Source: Clavibacter nebraskensis NCPPB 2581 | GTDB lineage: Bacteria; Actinomycetota; Actinomycetes; Actinomycetales; Microbacteriaceae | Assembly (NCBI RefSeq): GCF_000355695.1 | Contig: NC_020891.1 | Location: 1,798,001 to 1,862,000, forward strand | Length of the DNA: 64,000 bases | Direction: 5' to 3' | Part shown: positions 9,819 to 21,328 of the stretch, piece by piece | How positions within the stretch are numbered: position 1 is the first letter of the stretch | How the letters are laid out: each line of letters begins with the position of its first letter | Translations under genes and position numbers: made by a program | The notes under the pieces: model-generated | Databases searched by the model: none | What the model saw: only the letters and a program-made list of their open reading frames with translations | Told to the model about the DNA's origin: nothing

Positions 9819-11746
9819 TCACGAGCGGAGGCGCTCGTAGACGGCCTGCGCCAGCGTCGGCCCGATGGTGCGGACGGCCGCGATCTCCTCGACCTCGGCC
9901 TGCTTGAGCTTGGCCACGGATCCGAACTGCTGGAGGAGCCGCTGCACGCGCGACGGCCCGAGCCCCGGGATCTCGTTGAGCACCGACGTGATGTCGCGCT
10001 TCCGGCGGGCCCGCTGGTGCGTGATGGCGAAGCGGTGGGCCTCGTCGCGGATGCGCTGGATGAGGAAGAGGGCGTCGCTGTTGCGCGGCAGGATGATCGG
10101 GTAGTCGGAGTCCGGCAGCCAGATCTCCTCGAGGCGCTTGGCGATGCCGGCCAGCTGGATCCCGGTGACGCCCGACTCCTCGAGGGCGCGCTGGGCCGCC
10201 GCGACCTGCGGCTGGCCGCCGTCGACGATGAGCAGGTTCGGGCTGTACGAGAACTTGTTCACGGCAGGCGCCTCGCCGAGCTCCGGCGGCGCCGCGTCGG
10301 CCGGCACCTCCGCCTCCTTGCCCAGGTAGGCGAGCCGGCGCGTGATGACCTGGTGGATGGACTCGGTGTCGTCCGTGGAGTCGGCGATGTTGAAGCGGCG
10401 GTACTGGTCCTTGCGCGGCAGGCCGTCCTCGAAGACCACCATGGACGCGACGATGTTGGTGCCGCTCAGGTGCGAGACGTCGTAGCACTCCATCCGCAGC
10501 GGCGCGTCGGGCATGCCGAGCGCCTCCTGGATGTCGGCGAGGGCCTTCGACCGGGTGGTGAAGTCGGAGCTGCGGCGCGTCTTGTAGAGCATGAGCGCGT
10601 TCTGCGCGTTCGTGGCGGCGGTGTTCGCGAGCGCGGCCTTGTCGCCGCGCTGGGCGACGCGGAGGTCGACCTGCCAGGAGCTCGGGCGACCCCGGCGCAC
10701 GGTGCCGTCGTCCTCCCCCGCAGCGCGCCGCTGGCTGAGCCACAGCTCGAGCTCGGCGGCGTCGGCGGGCAGCTCGGGGACGAGGACCTCGCGCGGCGGG
10801 TGCGCCTCGTCCTCGTAGGCGTTGTGCAGCACGGTCTCGACGAGCTCGCCGATGCCGATGTCGAGCTCCTTGTCGACGACCCACGTGCGGGTGCCCCGGA
10901 TGCGGCCGCCGCGGACCATGAACTGCTGCACGGCCGCGGCCAGCTCGTCGGCGGCGATGCCGAAGACGTCCGCGTCCACCCGGTCGTCGAACACGACGGC
11001 GGTCTTGGAGAGGGCGGCCTCGAGCGCGCCGATGTCGTCCCGGTGGCGGGCGGCCGCCTCGTAGTCCATCTCCGCCGCCGCGTCCTTCATCCGCTGCGTG
11101 AGCTGGCCCACGTACTTCGAGTCGTTGCCGGCCATGAAGCTCACGAAGTCGTCCGCGATCTCGCGGTGCTCCTCCTGCGAGACGCGACCGACGCACGGGG
11201 CGGCGCACCGGCCGATGTCGCCGAGGAGGCACGGCCGGTTGGTCTGCCGGGCGCGCTTGAACGTGCTCTCCGAGCAGGACCGCATGGGGAAGACCTTGAG
11301 GAGGTGGTCGACCGTCTCGCGGATGGCCCAGACCTTCGTGTACGGGCCGAAGTACTTGGCGCCGCGGATCTTCCGGTTCCGGGTGACCATGACCCGGGGG
11401 TGCTCCTCCCCCAGGGTGACGGCGAGGTACGGGTACGACTTGTCGTCCCGGAACTTGACGTTGAAGGGCGGGTCGAACTCCTTGATCCACGTGAACTCGA
11501 GCTGGAGCGCCTCGAACTCGCTGCCCACCACCGTCCACTCGACGCCGGCCGCGGATGTGACCATGCGCCGCGTGCGCTCGTGCAGGCTCTGTAGGGGCGC
11601 GAAGTAGTTGGCGAGCCGGGCGCGCAGGTTGTTCGCCTTGCCGACGTAGAGGACGCGGTCCGCGGCGTCGCGGAAGCGGTACACGCCCGGCGACGTGGGG
11701 ATCTCCCCCGCCGCCGGACGGTACCCGACGGTGTCGGTGCGGGCCA

Positions 11747-11747
<1 letters not shown>
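9819..11747 (-). CDS. uvrC: Excinuclease ABC subunit C
   Basis: UvrC makes the two incisions in nucleotide excision repair. The 642-residue protein has the N-terminal GIY-YIG nuclease (GVYRFRD...[13 protein letters not shown], about 20-45), a cysteine-containing stretch ([15 protein letters not shown]), the UVR segment, the RNase H-like C-terminal nuclease ([24 protein letters not shown]) and a terminal helix-hairpin-helix region ([13 protein letters not shown]). Its ATG overlaps the uvrA stop by one base (TGATG), so uvrA and uvrC are coupled. Confidence 0.97.
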
Positions 11748-14668
<2,921 letters not shown>

Positions 14669-14674
14669 CCGTCC

Positions 14675-14680
14675 ATCGTA
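14675..14680 (-). promoter_or_regulatory. Leaderless-type -10 box for uvrA
   Basis: The minus strand reads TACGAT, separated by 6 bases from the GTG start of uvrA, so transcription would begin at or next to the start codon. There is no Shine-Dalgarno sequence before this GTG. Confidence 0.5.
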
Positions 14681-14748
14681 TGCGTCGCCACCGACACCTC
14701 CGACGGCGCGGGGGTCGCCGGCCATCGCCGCTCCCCCGCGCCGGCCGG

Positions 14749-16815
14749 TCAGGACAGGTGGCCGGCCTTCTCCATCTGCCGGAGCTCGCGCTTGAGGTCG
14801 CCCAGCTCGTCGCGGAGGCGCGCCGCGAGCTCGAACTTGAGCTCGCCCGCGGCCTGCAGCATCTGGTCGTTGAGGTCGGAGATGATCGTCTCCAGCTCGT
14901 TCGCCCCGGCCGCTGCCTTGCCCTCGCGCCGCAGGTTCGGCGTGGGCGAGCGCTTGCCGCCGCCGCGCCCCTCCAGCATCTTCTTCGTGTCCTCGCCTTC
15001 GCGGGCGAGGATCTCGGTGATGTCCGCGATGCGCTTGCGCAGCGGCGTCGGGTCGATCCCGTGCTCGGTGTTGTAGGCGACCTGCTTCTCGCGACGCCGG
15101 TCGGTCTCCTCGATGGCGCGCTTCATGCTGTCGGTGAGCACGTCGGCGTACATGTGCACCTCGCCGGAGACGTTGCGCGCCGCGCGACCGATGGTCTGGA
15201 TGAGCGACGTGGACGAGCGGAGGAAGCCCTCCTTGTCGGCGTCGAGGATCGCGACGAGCGACACCTCCGGCAGGTCGAGGCCCTCCCGGAGGAGGTTGAT
15301 GCCGACGAGCACGTCGTACACGCCGGCCCGCAGCTCGCTCAGCAGCTCGACGCGACGCAGCGTGTCGACGTCCGAGTGGAGGTAGCGCACGCGCACGCCC
15401 GCCTCGGCGAAGTAGTCGGTGAGCTCCTCGGCCATCTTCTTCGTGAGCGTGGTGACGAGGATGCGCTCGTCCTTCTCCACGCGGATGCGGATCTGCTCGA
15501 GCAGGTCGTCGATCTGACCCTTGGTGGGCTTGACCACGATGGCCGGGTCGACGAGGCCGGTGGGGCGGATGATCTGCTCCACCACGCCGTCGCCCATGCC
15601 GAGCTCGTACTTGCCGGGCGTGGCCGACATGTAGACGGTCTGGCCGACGCGCTCGGTGAACTCGTTCCACTTCAGCGGCCGGTTGTCGAGCGCGCTCGGC
15701 AGCCGGAAGCCGTGCTCCACGAGCGTGCGCTTGCGCGAGGAGTCGCCCTCGAACATGGCCCCGATCTGCGGCACCGTGACGTGCGACTCGTCGATGATGA
15801 CGAGGAAGTCGTCCGGGAAGTAGTCGAGCAGGCAGTGCGGGGCCTCCCCCGCGTCGCGCCCGTCGATGTGGCGCGAGTAGTTCTCGATGCCGGAGCAGAA
15901 GCCGATCTGCTGCATCATCTCGATGTCGAAGTTGGTGCGCATGCGCAGGCGCTGCGCCTCGAGCAGCTTGCCCTCGCGCTCGAGGACGGCGAGCCGCTCC
16001 TCGAGCTCCTGCTGGATGGTGCCGATGGCCCGCCGCATGACCTCGGTCTCGGCGACGTAGTGGGAACCCGGGAACACGGACACGGAGTCCATCTTGCGGA
16101 CCACGTCGCCCGTGAGCGGGTGCAGCTGGTACAGCGCCTCGATCTCGTCGCCGAACATCTCGATGCGGATGGCCAGCTCCTCGTACATCGGGATGATCTC
16201 GATGGTGTCGCCGCGCACGCGGAAGTTGCCGCGCGAGAAGTCGACGTCGTTGCGCTGGTACTGCATGGAGACGAACTTGCGGATGAGCGTGTCGCGGTTG
16301 ATCTGCATGCCGACCTGCAGCGCGACCATCGCGTTCATGTACTGCTCGGGCTGGCCGAGGCCGTAGATGCAGGACACCGTGCTCACCACGACGACGTCGC
16401 GACGGCTGAGCAGCGAGTTGGTCGTGGAGTGGCGCAGGCGCTCGACCTCGGCGTTGACGGACGAGTCCTTCTCGATGAAGGTGTCCGTCTGCGGGACGTA
16501 CGCCTCGGGCTGGTAGTAGTCGTAGTAGGAGACGAAGTACTCGACCGCGTTGTCGGGCATGAGCTCGCGGAACTCGGTGGCGAGCTGCGCGGCCAGGGTC
16601 TTGTTGTGCGCGAGGATCAGCGTCGGGCGCTGGACCTTCTCTATGAGCCAGGCGGCGGTGGCCGACTTGCCGGTTCCCGTGGCGCCGAGGAGCACGACGT
16701 CGGGCTCACCTGCGTTGACGCGTCCGGCCAGCTCGGCGATGGCCGTGGGCTGGTCGCCGCTCGGGGAGTACTCGCTGACGACCTTGAACGGGCGCACGGA
16801 ACGGGTGGGCTGCAT
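14749..16815 (-). CDS. uvrB: Excinuclease ABC subunit B
   Basis: UvrB is the damage-verifying helicase-like subunit that receives DNA from UvrA and recruits UvrC. The 688-residue protein has Walker A GATGTGKS (about 44-51), the beta-hairpin region [21 protein letters not shown], the DESH motif, helicase motif [11 protein letters not shown], and a C-terminal UVR domain (residues about 645-680). The ATG at 16815 lacks a ribosome site but has TAGGCT 6 bases upstream, overlapping the coaE stop codon. Confidence 0.97.
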   Translation of the reverse strand: MQPTRSVRPFKVVSEYSPSGDQPTAIAELAGRVNAGEPDVVLLGATGTGKSATAAWLIEKVQRPTLILAHNKTLAAQLATEFRELMPDNAVEYFVSYYDYYQPEAYVPQTDTFIEKDSSVNAEVERLRHSTTNSLLSRRDVVVVSTVSCIYGLGQPEQYMNAMVALQVGMQINRDTLIRKFVSMQYQRNDVDFSRGNFRVRGDTIEIIPMYEELAIRIEMFGDEIEALYQLHPLTGDVVRKMDSVSVFPGSHYVAETEVMRRAIGTIQQELEERLAVLEREGKLLEAQRLRMRTNFDIEMMQQIGFCSGIENYSRHIDGRDAGEAPHCLLDYFPDDFLVIIDESHVTVPQIGAMFEGDSSRKRTLVEHGFRLPSALDNRPLKWNEFTERVGQTVYMSATPGKYELGMGDGVVEQIIRPTGLVDPAIVVKPTKGQIDDLLEQIRIRVEKDERILVTTLTKKMAEELTDYFAEAGVRVRYLHSDVDTLRRVELLSELRAGVYDVLVGINLLREGLDLPEVSLVAILDADKEGFLRSSTSLIQTIGRAARNVSGEVHMYADVLTDSMKRAIEETDRRREKQVAYNTEHGIDPTPLRKRIADITEILAREGEDTKKMLEGRGGGKRSPTPNLRREGKAAAGANELETIISDLNDQMLQAAGELKFELAARLRDELGDLKRELRQMEKAGHLS

Positions 16816-16821
16816 GCCATC

Positions 16822-16827
16822 AGCCTA
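16822..16827 (-). promoter_or_regulatory. Leaderless-type -10 box for uvrB within the coaE stop
   Basis: The minus strand reads TAGGCT, 6 bases before the uvrB ATG. Its first three bases are the TAG stop codon of coaE. It could allow uvrB to be transcribed separately as a leaderless mRNA. Confidence 0.5.
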
Positions 16828-17439
16828 CGAGCGGCCACCGACACCACCGGGCAGGTTCGCCCAGAGCCGATCCGTCTGCGCGAGCGTCGACGCGAGCGAG
16901 ACGCCGGAGTCGATGACGTCGTCGGCCACGGCGAGGCGGTCCTCGTCGGTCGCCTGGGACGCGATCCGGCGCCCGGCCTCCTCGGGCGACATCCCGCGCA
17001 GCTCGACGAGGCGGCGGATCCGCTCCTCGCGCGGCGCGTGGACCACGACGATCCGGTCGAACTCGTCGACGCGGCCGGACTCCACCAGGAGCGGGATGTC
17101 GTAGACGACGACGGCAGCCGGGTCCGCCTCCCCCGCCGCGGCCATGCGCGCGGCGGACAGCGCCCGCACGGCGGGATGCGTGATGGCCTCGAGGTCGCGG
17201 CGCGCGTCCGGGTCCTGGAAGACGACGGCGCCGAGCGCGGGCCGGTCGAGGGAGCCGTCCGGGGCGATCACGCCGGGACCGAAGCGCCGGGCGATCTCGA
17301 CGAGGGCCGGCGTGCCGGGCTCCACCACCTCGCGGGCGAGCCGGTCGGCGTCGATGCGCACCGCGCCGAGCTCCGCCAGCCGGTCGGCCACCACCGTCTT
17401 GCCCGCGGCGATGCCGCCCGTCAGTCCGATCACCTGCAT
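16825..17439 (-). CDS. coaE: Dephospho-CoA kinase
   Basis: Catalyses the last step of coenzyme A synthesis, phosphorylating the ribose of dephospho-CoA. The 204-residue protein opens with the P-loop GLTGGIAAGKT and contains the DADRLAREVV segment and VVYDIPLLVESG typical of the family. The ATG at 17439 has no ribosome site; TAGGCT lies 6 bases upstream, so the mRNA may be leaderless. It sits between rpsA and uvrB, a common actinobacterial order. Confidence 0.95.
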   Translation of the reverse strand: MQVIGLTGGIAAGKTVVADRLAELGAVRIDADRLAREVVEPGTPALVEIARRFGPGVIAPDGSLDRPALGAVVFQDPDARRDLEAITHPAVRALSAARMAAAGEADPAAVVVYDIPLLVESGRVDEFDRIVVVHAPREERIRRLVELRGMSPEEAGRRIASQATDEDRLAVADDVIDSGVSLASTLAQTDRLWANLPGGVGGRS

Positions 17440-17445
17440 GGATCC

Positions 17446-17451
17446 AGCCTA
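17446..17451 (-). promoter_or_regulatory. Leaderless-type -10 box for coaE
   Basis: The minus strand reads TAGGCT, exactly 6 bases before the coaE ATG. The six bases between are the same as those before polA at four positions. Confidence 0.5.
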
Positions 17452-17477
17452 GGCGCGGTCGGGACCGGGGACGACGG

Positions 17478-17507
17478 AGGCCGCCCTCCCCGAAGGGAGA
17501 GCGGCCT
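17478..17507 (-). terminator. Hairpin terminator after rpsA
   Basis: A 13-bp inverted repeat with one mismatch (17478-17490 with 17495-17507) around a CGAA loop lies 18 bases past the rpsA stop on the minus strand. Confidence 0.7.
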
Positions 17508-17525
17508 CGTCGTGGTGCGGTGGGA

Positions 17526-18980
17526 CTACTTCGAGCTGGACAGCTTCTCGCGCAGGGCGGCGAGGCTCTCGTCGTCCGCCAGCGTGCCGGCGCCCGTCGA
17601 GTCGCTCGTGAAGCCGGGGCCGGCGGACGTGATGCCCGTGTCGGCCGCCTCGGCCTCGGCTGCCGCCGCGACCTGCTTCTTGTGGGCCTCCCAGCGGGCC
17701 TGGGCTGCGGCGTACTGCTGCTCCCAGGTCTCGCGCTGCGACTCGAAGCCTTCCTTCCACTCGTTGGTCTCCGGGTCGAAGCCCTCGGGGTACTTGTAGT
17801 TCCCCTGGTCGTCGTACTCGGTGAGCATGCCGTAGAGGGCGGGGTCGAACTCGGTGCCCTCGGGGTCGACGCCGTCGTTGGCCTGCTTGAGGCTCAGCGA
17901 GATGCGGCGACGCTCGAGGTCGATGTCGATGACCTTGACGAACACCTCGTCGCCGACGGACACGACCTGCTCGGCGAGCTCGACGTGCTTGCCGGAGAGC
18001 TCCGAGATGTGCACGAGGCCCTCGATGCCCTCGGCCACGCGGACGAACGCACCGAACGGCACCAGCTTGGTGACCTTGCCGGGCGTGACCTGGCCGATGG
18101 CGTGCGTGCGGGCGAAGACCTGCCACGGGTCCTCCTGCGTCGCCTTGAGCGACAGGGAGACGCGCTCGCGGTCCAGGTCGACCTCGAGGATCTCGACGGT
18201 CACCTCCTGGCCCACCTCGACGACCTCGCTGGCGTGCTCGATGTGCTTCCAGCTGAGCTCGGAGACGTGCACGAGGCCGTCGACGCCGCCCAGGTCCACG
18301 AACGCGCCGAAGTTGACGATCGAGGAGACCACGCCCTTGCGGACCTGGCCCTTCTGGAGGTTGTTGAGGAACGTGCTGCGGCTCTCGGACTGCGTCTGCT
18401 CGAGCAGGGCACGGCGCGACAGGACCACGTTGTTGCGGTTCTTGTCGAGCTCGAGGATCTTGGCCTCGATCTCCTGGCCGAGGTACGGCGTGAGGTCGCG
18501 GACGCGGCGCAGCTCGATGAGCGAGGCCGGGAGGAAGCCGCGGAGGCCGATGTCCACGATGAGGCCGCCCTTGACGACCTCGATGACGGTGCCGGTGACG
18601 ACGCCGTCGGACTCCTTGATCTTCTCCACGTCGCCCCACGCACGCTCGTACTGCGCGCGCTTCTTGGACAGGATCAGACGGCCTTCCTTGTCCTCCTTCT
18701 GGAGGACGAGGGCCTCGACGGTGTCGCCGACCTTGACGACCTCCGTGGGGTCGACGTCGTGCTTGATGGACAGCTCACGCGAGGGGATGACTCCCTCGGT
18801 CTTGTAGCCGACGTCGATCAGGACCTCGTCCCGATCGATCTTCACGACGGTGCCCTCGATGAGGTCTCCGTCGTTGAAGAACTTCAGTGTCTTCTCGACC
18901 GCGGCGAGGAAGTCCTCTGCAGATCCGATGTCGTTGATCGCGACCTGCTTGGGCGCCTTGTCGGTCGTTGCGATTGTCAT
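17526..18980 (-). CDS. rpsA: 30S ribosomal protein S1
   Basis: S1 binds mRNA on the small ribosomal subunit and helps start translation. The 484-residue protein has four S1 (OB-fold) repeats, recognisable at LIEGTVVKIDRDEVLIDVG, GTVIEVVKGGLIVDIGLRGFLP, GVVSSIVNFGAFVDLGGVDGLVH and GKVTKLVPFGAFVRVAEGIEGLVH, then an acidic and alanine-rich tail. Four repeats is the usual actinobacterial form, against six in Escherichia coli. The start is ATG at 18980 (MTIATTDKAPKQVA) with a GGAGC ribosome site. It has a good promoter and a structured leader. Confidence 0.96.
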   Translation of the reverse strand: MTIATTDKAPKQVAINDIGSAEDFLAAVEKTLKFFNDGDLIEGTVVKIDRDEVLIDVGYKTEGVIPSRELSIKHDVDPTEVVKVGDTVEALVLQKEDKEGRLILSKKRAQYERAWGDVEKIKESDGVVTGTVIEVVKGGLIVDIGLRGFLPASLIELRRVRDLTPYLGQEIEAKILELDKNRNNVVLSRRALLEQTQSESRSTFLNNLQKGQVRKGVVSSIVNFGAFVDLGGVDGLVHVSELSWKHIEHASEVVEVGQEVTVEILEVDLDRERVSLSLKATQEDPWQVFARTHAIGQVTPGKVTKLVPFGAFVRVAEGIEGLVHISELSGKHVELAEQVVSVGDEVFVKVIDIDLERRRISLSLKQANDGVDPEGTEFDPALYGMLTEYDDQGNYKYPEGFDPETNEWKEGFESQRETWEQQYAAAQARWEAHKKQVAAAAEAEAADTGITSAGPGFTSDSTGAGTLADDESLAALREKLSSSK

Positions 18981-19025
18981 GTAGTTAGTGCTCCAGGATG
19001 GGCATGAATAAGGCCGCTGGCGCGG

Positions 19026-19080
19026 ACCCGCGCGGGTACCGGTCGAGCGGCGGACGGATGGGTCGTCGCAGAAGTGCGAC
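19026..19080 (-). promoter_or_regulatory. Structured 5' leader of rpsA
   Basis: The leader holds a 6-bp hairpin with a 4-base loop (19065-19070 with 19075-19080), which would be at the very 5' end of the mRNA, and a 12-bp perfect palindrome (19026-19037). Such structures could serve stability or S1 autoregulation, which is known in Escherichia coli but not shown here. Confidence 0.35.
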
Positions 19081-19085
19081 ACTCA

Positions 19086-19115
19086 ATCTTAGACCCGGCC
19101 CGGGAGGCGGGACAA
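19086..19115 (-). promoter_or_regulatory. Housekeeping promoter for rpsA
   Basis: On the minus strand TTGTCC (19110-19115) and TAAGAT (19086-19091) are separated by 18 bases, a good sigma-70-type promoter. The predicted start near 19079 gives a leader of about 100 bases. Confidence 0.6.
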
Positions 19116-19147
19116 CCGCGCCGCGCGGGACGACCGCCGGGCGCGGT
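19115..19147 (-). terminator. Possible terminator after the DUF885 gene
   Basis: An 8-bp GC stem (19115-19122 with 19140-19147) with a 17-base loop begins 2 bases past the stop codon. It touches the rpsA -35 box. The long loop makes the call weak. Confidence 0.4.
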
Positions 19148-19148
19148 C

Positions 19149-20828
19149 TCAGCGGAGGACCGCGGCCCGCAGGGTGTCGAGGCCCACGCCGCCGACGTCG
19201 AGCGCGCGGCGGTGGAACGCGCGGATGTCGAACGCGTCGCCCTCGCGGCGGCGGGTCTCATCGCGGAGGTCCTCCCAGATGCGCTGGCCCACCTTGTAGG
19301 AGGGGGCCTGGCCCGGCCAGCCGAGGTAGCGGTTGACCTCGAAGCGGACGAACGACGGATCCATGTTGACGTTGCGGCCCATGAAGTCGAAGGCGTAGTC
19401 GGCGTCCCACCGCGCCTCGCCGTCGGGGCGCGTCTTGCCGAGGTGGACGCCGATGTCGAGCACGACGCGGGCGGCGCGCATGCGCTGGCCGTCGAGCATG
19501 CCGAGCCGGTCGGCCGGGTCGTCGAGGTAGCCGAGCTCCTGCATGAGGCGCTCGGCGTACAGCGCCCAGCCCTCCGCGTGGCCCGACGTGCCGGCGAACC
19601 GCCGCCAGGTGTTGAGCTCGGCCTTGTTGTAGGTGGCCTGCGCGATCTGCAGGTGGTGGCCCGGGACGCCCTCGTGATAGACGGTGGTCAGCTCGCGCCA
19701 GGTGTCGAACTCGGTCACGCCCTCGGGCACCGACCACCACATGCGGCCCGGGCGGCTGAAGTCGTCCGCGGGGCCGGAGTAGTAGATGCCGCCCTCCTGG
19801 GTGGGGGCGATCATGCACTCGAGCGCCCGGATCTCCTGGGGGATGTCGAAGTGCGTGCGGCCGAGCTCCTCGACCGCGCGGTCGCTCGTCTCCTGCATCC
19901 AGGCCCGCAGCGCATCGGTGCCGTGGAGCTTGCGGGACGCGTCGCCGTCGAGGTGCGCAATGGCCTCGAGCACGCTCGCGCCGGGGAGGATCTCGCGGGC
20001 GATGGCCTCCTGCTCCTCCACCATGCGGGCGAGCTCGCCCACGCCCCACTCGTACGTCTCGTCCAGGTCGACCTCGGCCCCGAGGAACGAGCGGGAGCGG
20101 AGGGCGTACTGCTCGCGGCCCACGGCGTCGGCCTCGCGGCCGGCCGGCTCGAGCTCGGAGCCGAGGAACGCGGCGAGCCGCGCGTAGGCCGAGCGGGCCT
20201 CCTCGGCGCGCGCGCCCACGGCCTGGCGCAGCGATGCGGGCAGCTCGCCGGCGTCGGGTCGCGCGTCCTGGGCGAAGGAGCGGAAGAAGCCGTCGGGCGC
20301 CGCCTGGCGCTCGACCTGCCCGAGCACCTCGCGGATCTGCCGCTTCGCGGGGACCTGGGCGCGGCGGACGCCCTCGCGCAGGGTCTCGATGTAGCCGTCG
20401 ACCGCGCCGGCGACGTTGCCGAGCCGCGTGGCGACGTGCTCCCAGTCGTCCACGGTGGCCGTGGGCGAGATGTCGAAGACCTCGCGGATCGCCTGCGCGG
20501 GCGAGGCGATCACGTTGAGATCGGAGAGGTGCACGCCCGCGTCGTGCATCTCGACGTCCAGCTCCAGCTCCCGGGTGAGGTCCATGCGGGTGACCTCGTC
20601 GACCGCGTCGACGGGCGTGGCCGCAGCGAGCTGCCGGACGACCGCACGGGCCGCCTCGGCGTGCGCCGCGTGCCCCACGGGCGACGTGTCGCCGTACTCG
20701 CCCTCGCGGCCCGGGCGGCCGAGGTAGACGCGCTCCTCGGGGCGCAGGTCGAGCGAGGCGTCGATCCACCCCTCGGCGATGCGGTCGATGTCCGTCTGCG
20801 GTCGGGGGGCCTTCGGCGTCGTCGTCAT
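19149..20828 (-). CDS. DUF885 family metalloprotein
   Basis: A 559-residue protein of the DUF885 family, which resembles zinc peptidases. The metal-binding-like motif HEGVPGHH (residues 385-392) is intact and is followed by SGHAEGWALYAERLM (about 410), which would supply the third ligand. No signal peptide or membrane segment is visible, so it is probably cytoplasmic. Substrate unknown; a peptidase role is inferred from the motif only. Its ATG overlaps the stop of the EIIA gene (ATGA), so the two are probably made together, downstream of polA. Confidence 0.88.
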   Translation of the reverse strand: MTTTPKAPRPQTDIDRIAEGWIDASLDLRPEERVYLGRPGREGEYGDTSPVGHAAHAEAARAVVRQLAAATPVDAVDEVTRMDLTRELELDVEMHDAGVHLSDLNVIASPAQAIREVFDISPTATVDDWEHVATRLGNVAGAVDGYIETLREGVRRAQVPAKRQIREVLGQVERQAAPDGFFRSFAQDARPDAGELPASLRQAVGARAEEARSAYARLAAFLGSELEPAGREADAVGREQYALRSRSFLGAEVDLDETYEWGVGELARMVEEQEAIAREILPGASVLEAIAHLDGDASRKLHGTDALRAWMQETSDRAVEELGRTHFDIPQEIRALECMIAPTQEGGIYYSGPADDFSRPGRMWWSVPEGVTEFDTWRELTTVYHEGVPGHHLQIAQATYNKAELNTWRRFAGTSGHAEGWALYAERLMQELGYLDDPADRLGMLDGQRMRAARVVLDIGVHLGKTRPDGEARWDADYAFDFMGRNVNMDPSFVRFEVNRYLGWPGQAPSYKVGQRIWEDLRDETRRREGDAFDIRAFHRRALDVGGVGLDTLRAAVLR

Positions 20829-21283
20829 CCCTCGACCGTACCGGCTCCCAGGAGGGCCCGGACGGTCGCGGGATCCGTCGCGCCGCGCAGCTGCTCGGCG
20901 CGCACGGGGTCGAGCAGGATCTCGGCGAGGCGCGACAGCAGCGCGATGTGGCCGCCCCCGGTGGCCGCGATCCCGATGACGATGCGGACGTCGTGGCCGT
21001 CCCAGTCGACGCCGTCGGGCAGCCGCAGCAGGCTGATGGCGTCGGCCCGCACGAGGTCGCGTCCCGCCGCGAGGGTGCCGTGCGGCACCGCGACGCCCTC
21101 GCCCACGAAGGTGGACACGGAGCGCTCGCGCTCGAGCATGGCCTCCACGTAGCCGGCCTCGACGGCGCCGGCCGCGACCAGCGCCTCGCCCGCCTGGCGG
21201 ATGGCGGACTCGCGGTCGTCTGCGCGCGCGTCGAGCCGGACGGAGCCGTCGGCGAGGAGGTCGGAGAGTCGTGCTGTCGTCAT
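20825..21283 (-). CDS. PTS sugar transporter subunit IIA (mannitol/fructose type), orphan
   Basis: A single-domain EIIA protein of the mannitol/fructose family, 152 residues long. The phosphorylation site His68 lies in the family motif GEGVAVPHGT. EIIA accepts phosphate from HPr and passes it to an EIIB, but no EIIB, EIIC, HPr or EI gene is in this window, so it may be regulatory or serve a distant transporter. ATG at 21283 has a GAGGAG ribosome site. It lies 45 bases after polA and is coupled to the DUF885 gene. Confidence 0.88.
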   Translation of the reverse strand: MTTARLSDLLADGSVRLDARADDRESAIRQAGEALVAAGAVEAGYVEAMLERERSVSTFVGEGVAVPHGTLAAGRDLVRADAISLLRLPDGVDWDGHDVRIVIGIAATGGGHIALLSRLAEILLDPVRAEQLRGATDPATVRALLGAGTVEG

Positions 21284-21328
21284 GCGCTGTGCTCCTCGTG
21301 CTGGGGGATGGGCGGGCGGATCCGCGGG

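Noticed and set aside
19086-19147. An extra small gene between rpsA and the DUF885 gene
   Set aside because: The 168-base gap contains promoter, hairpins and leader only; frames there lack a start with ribosome site and coding character.
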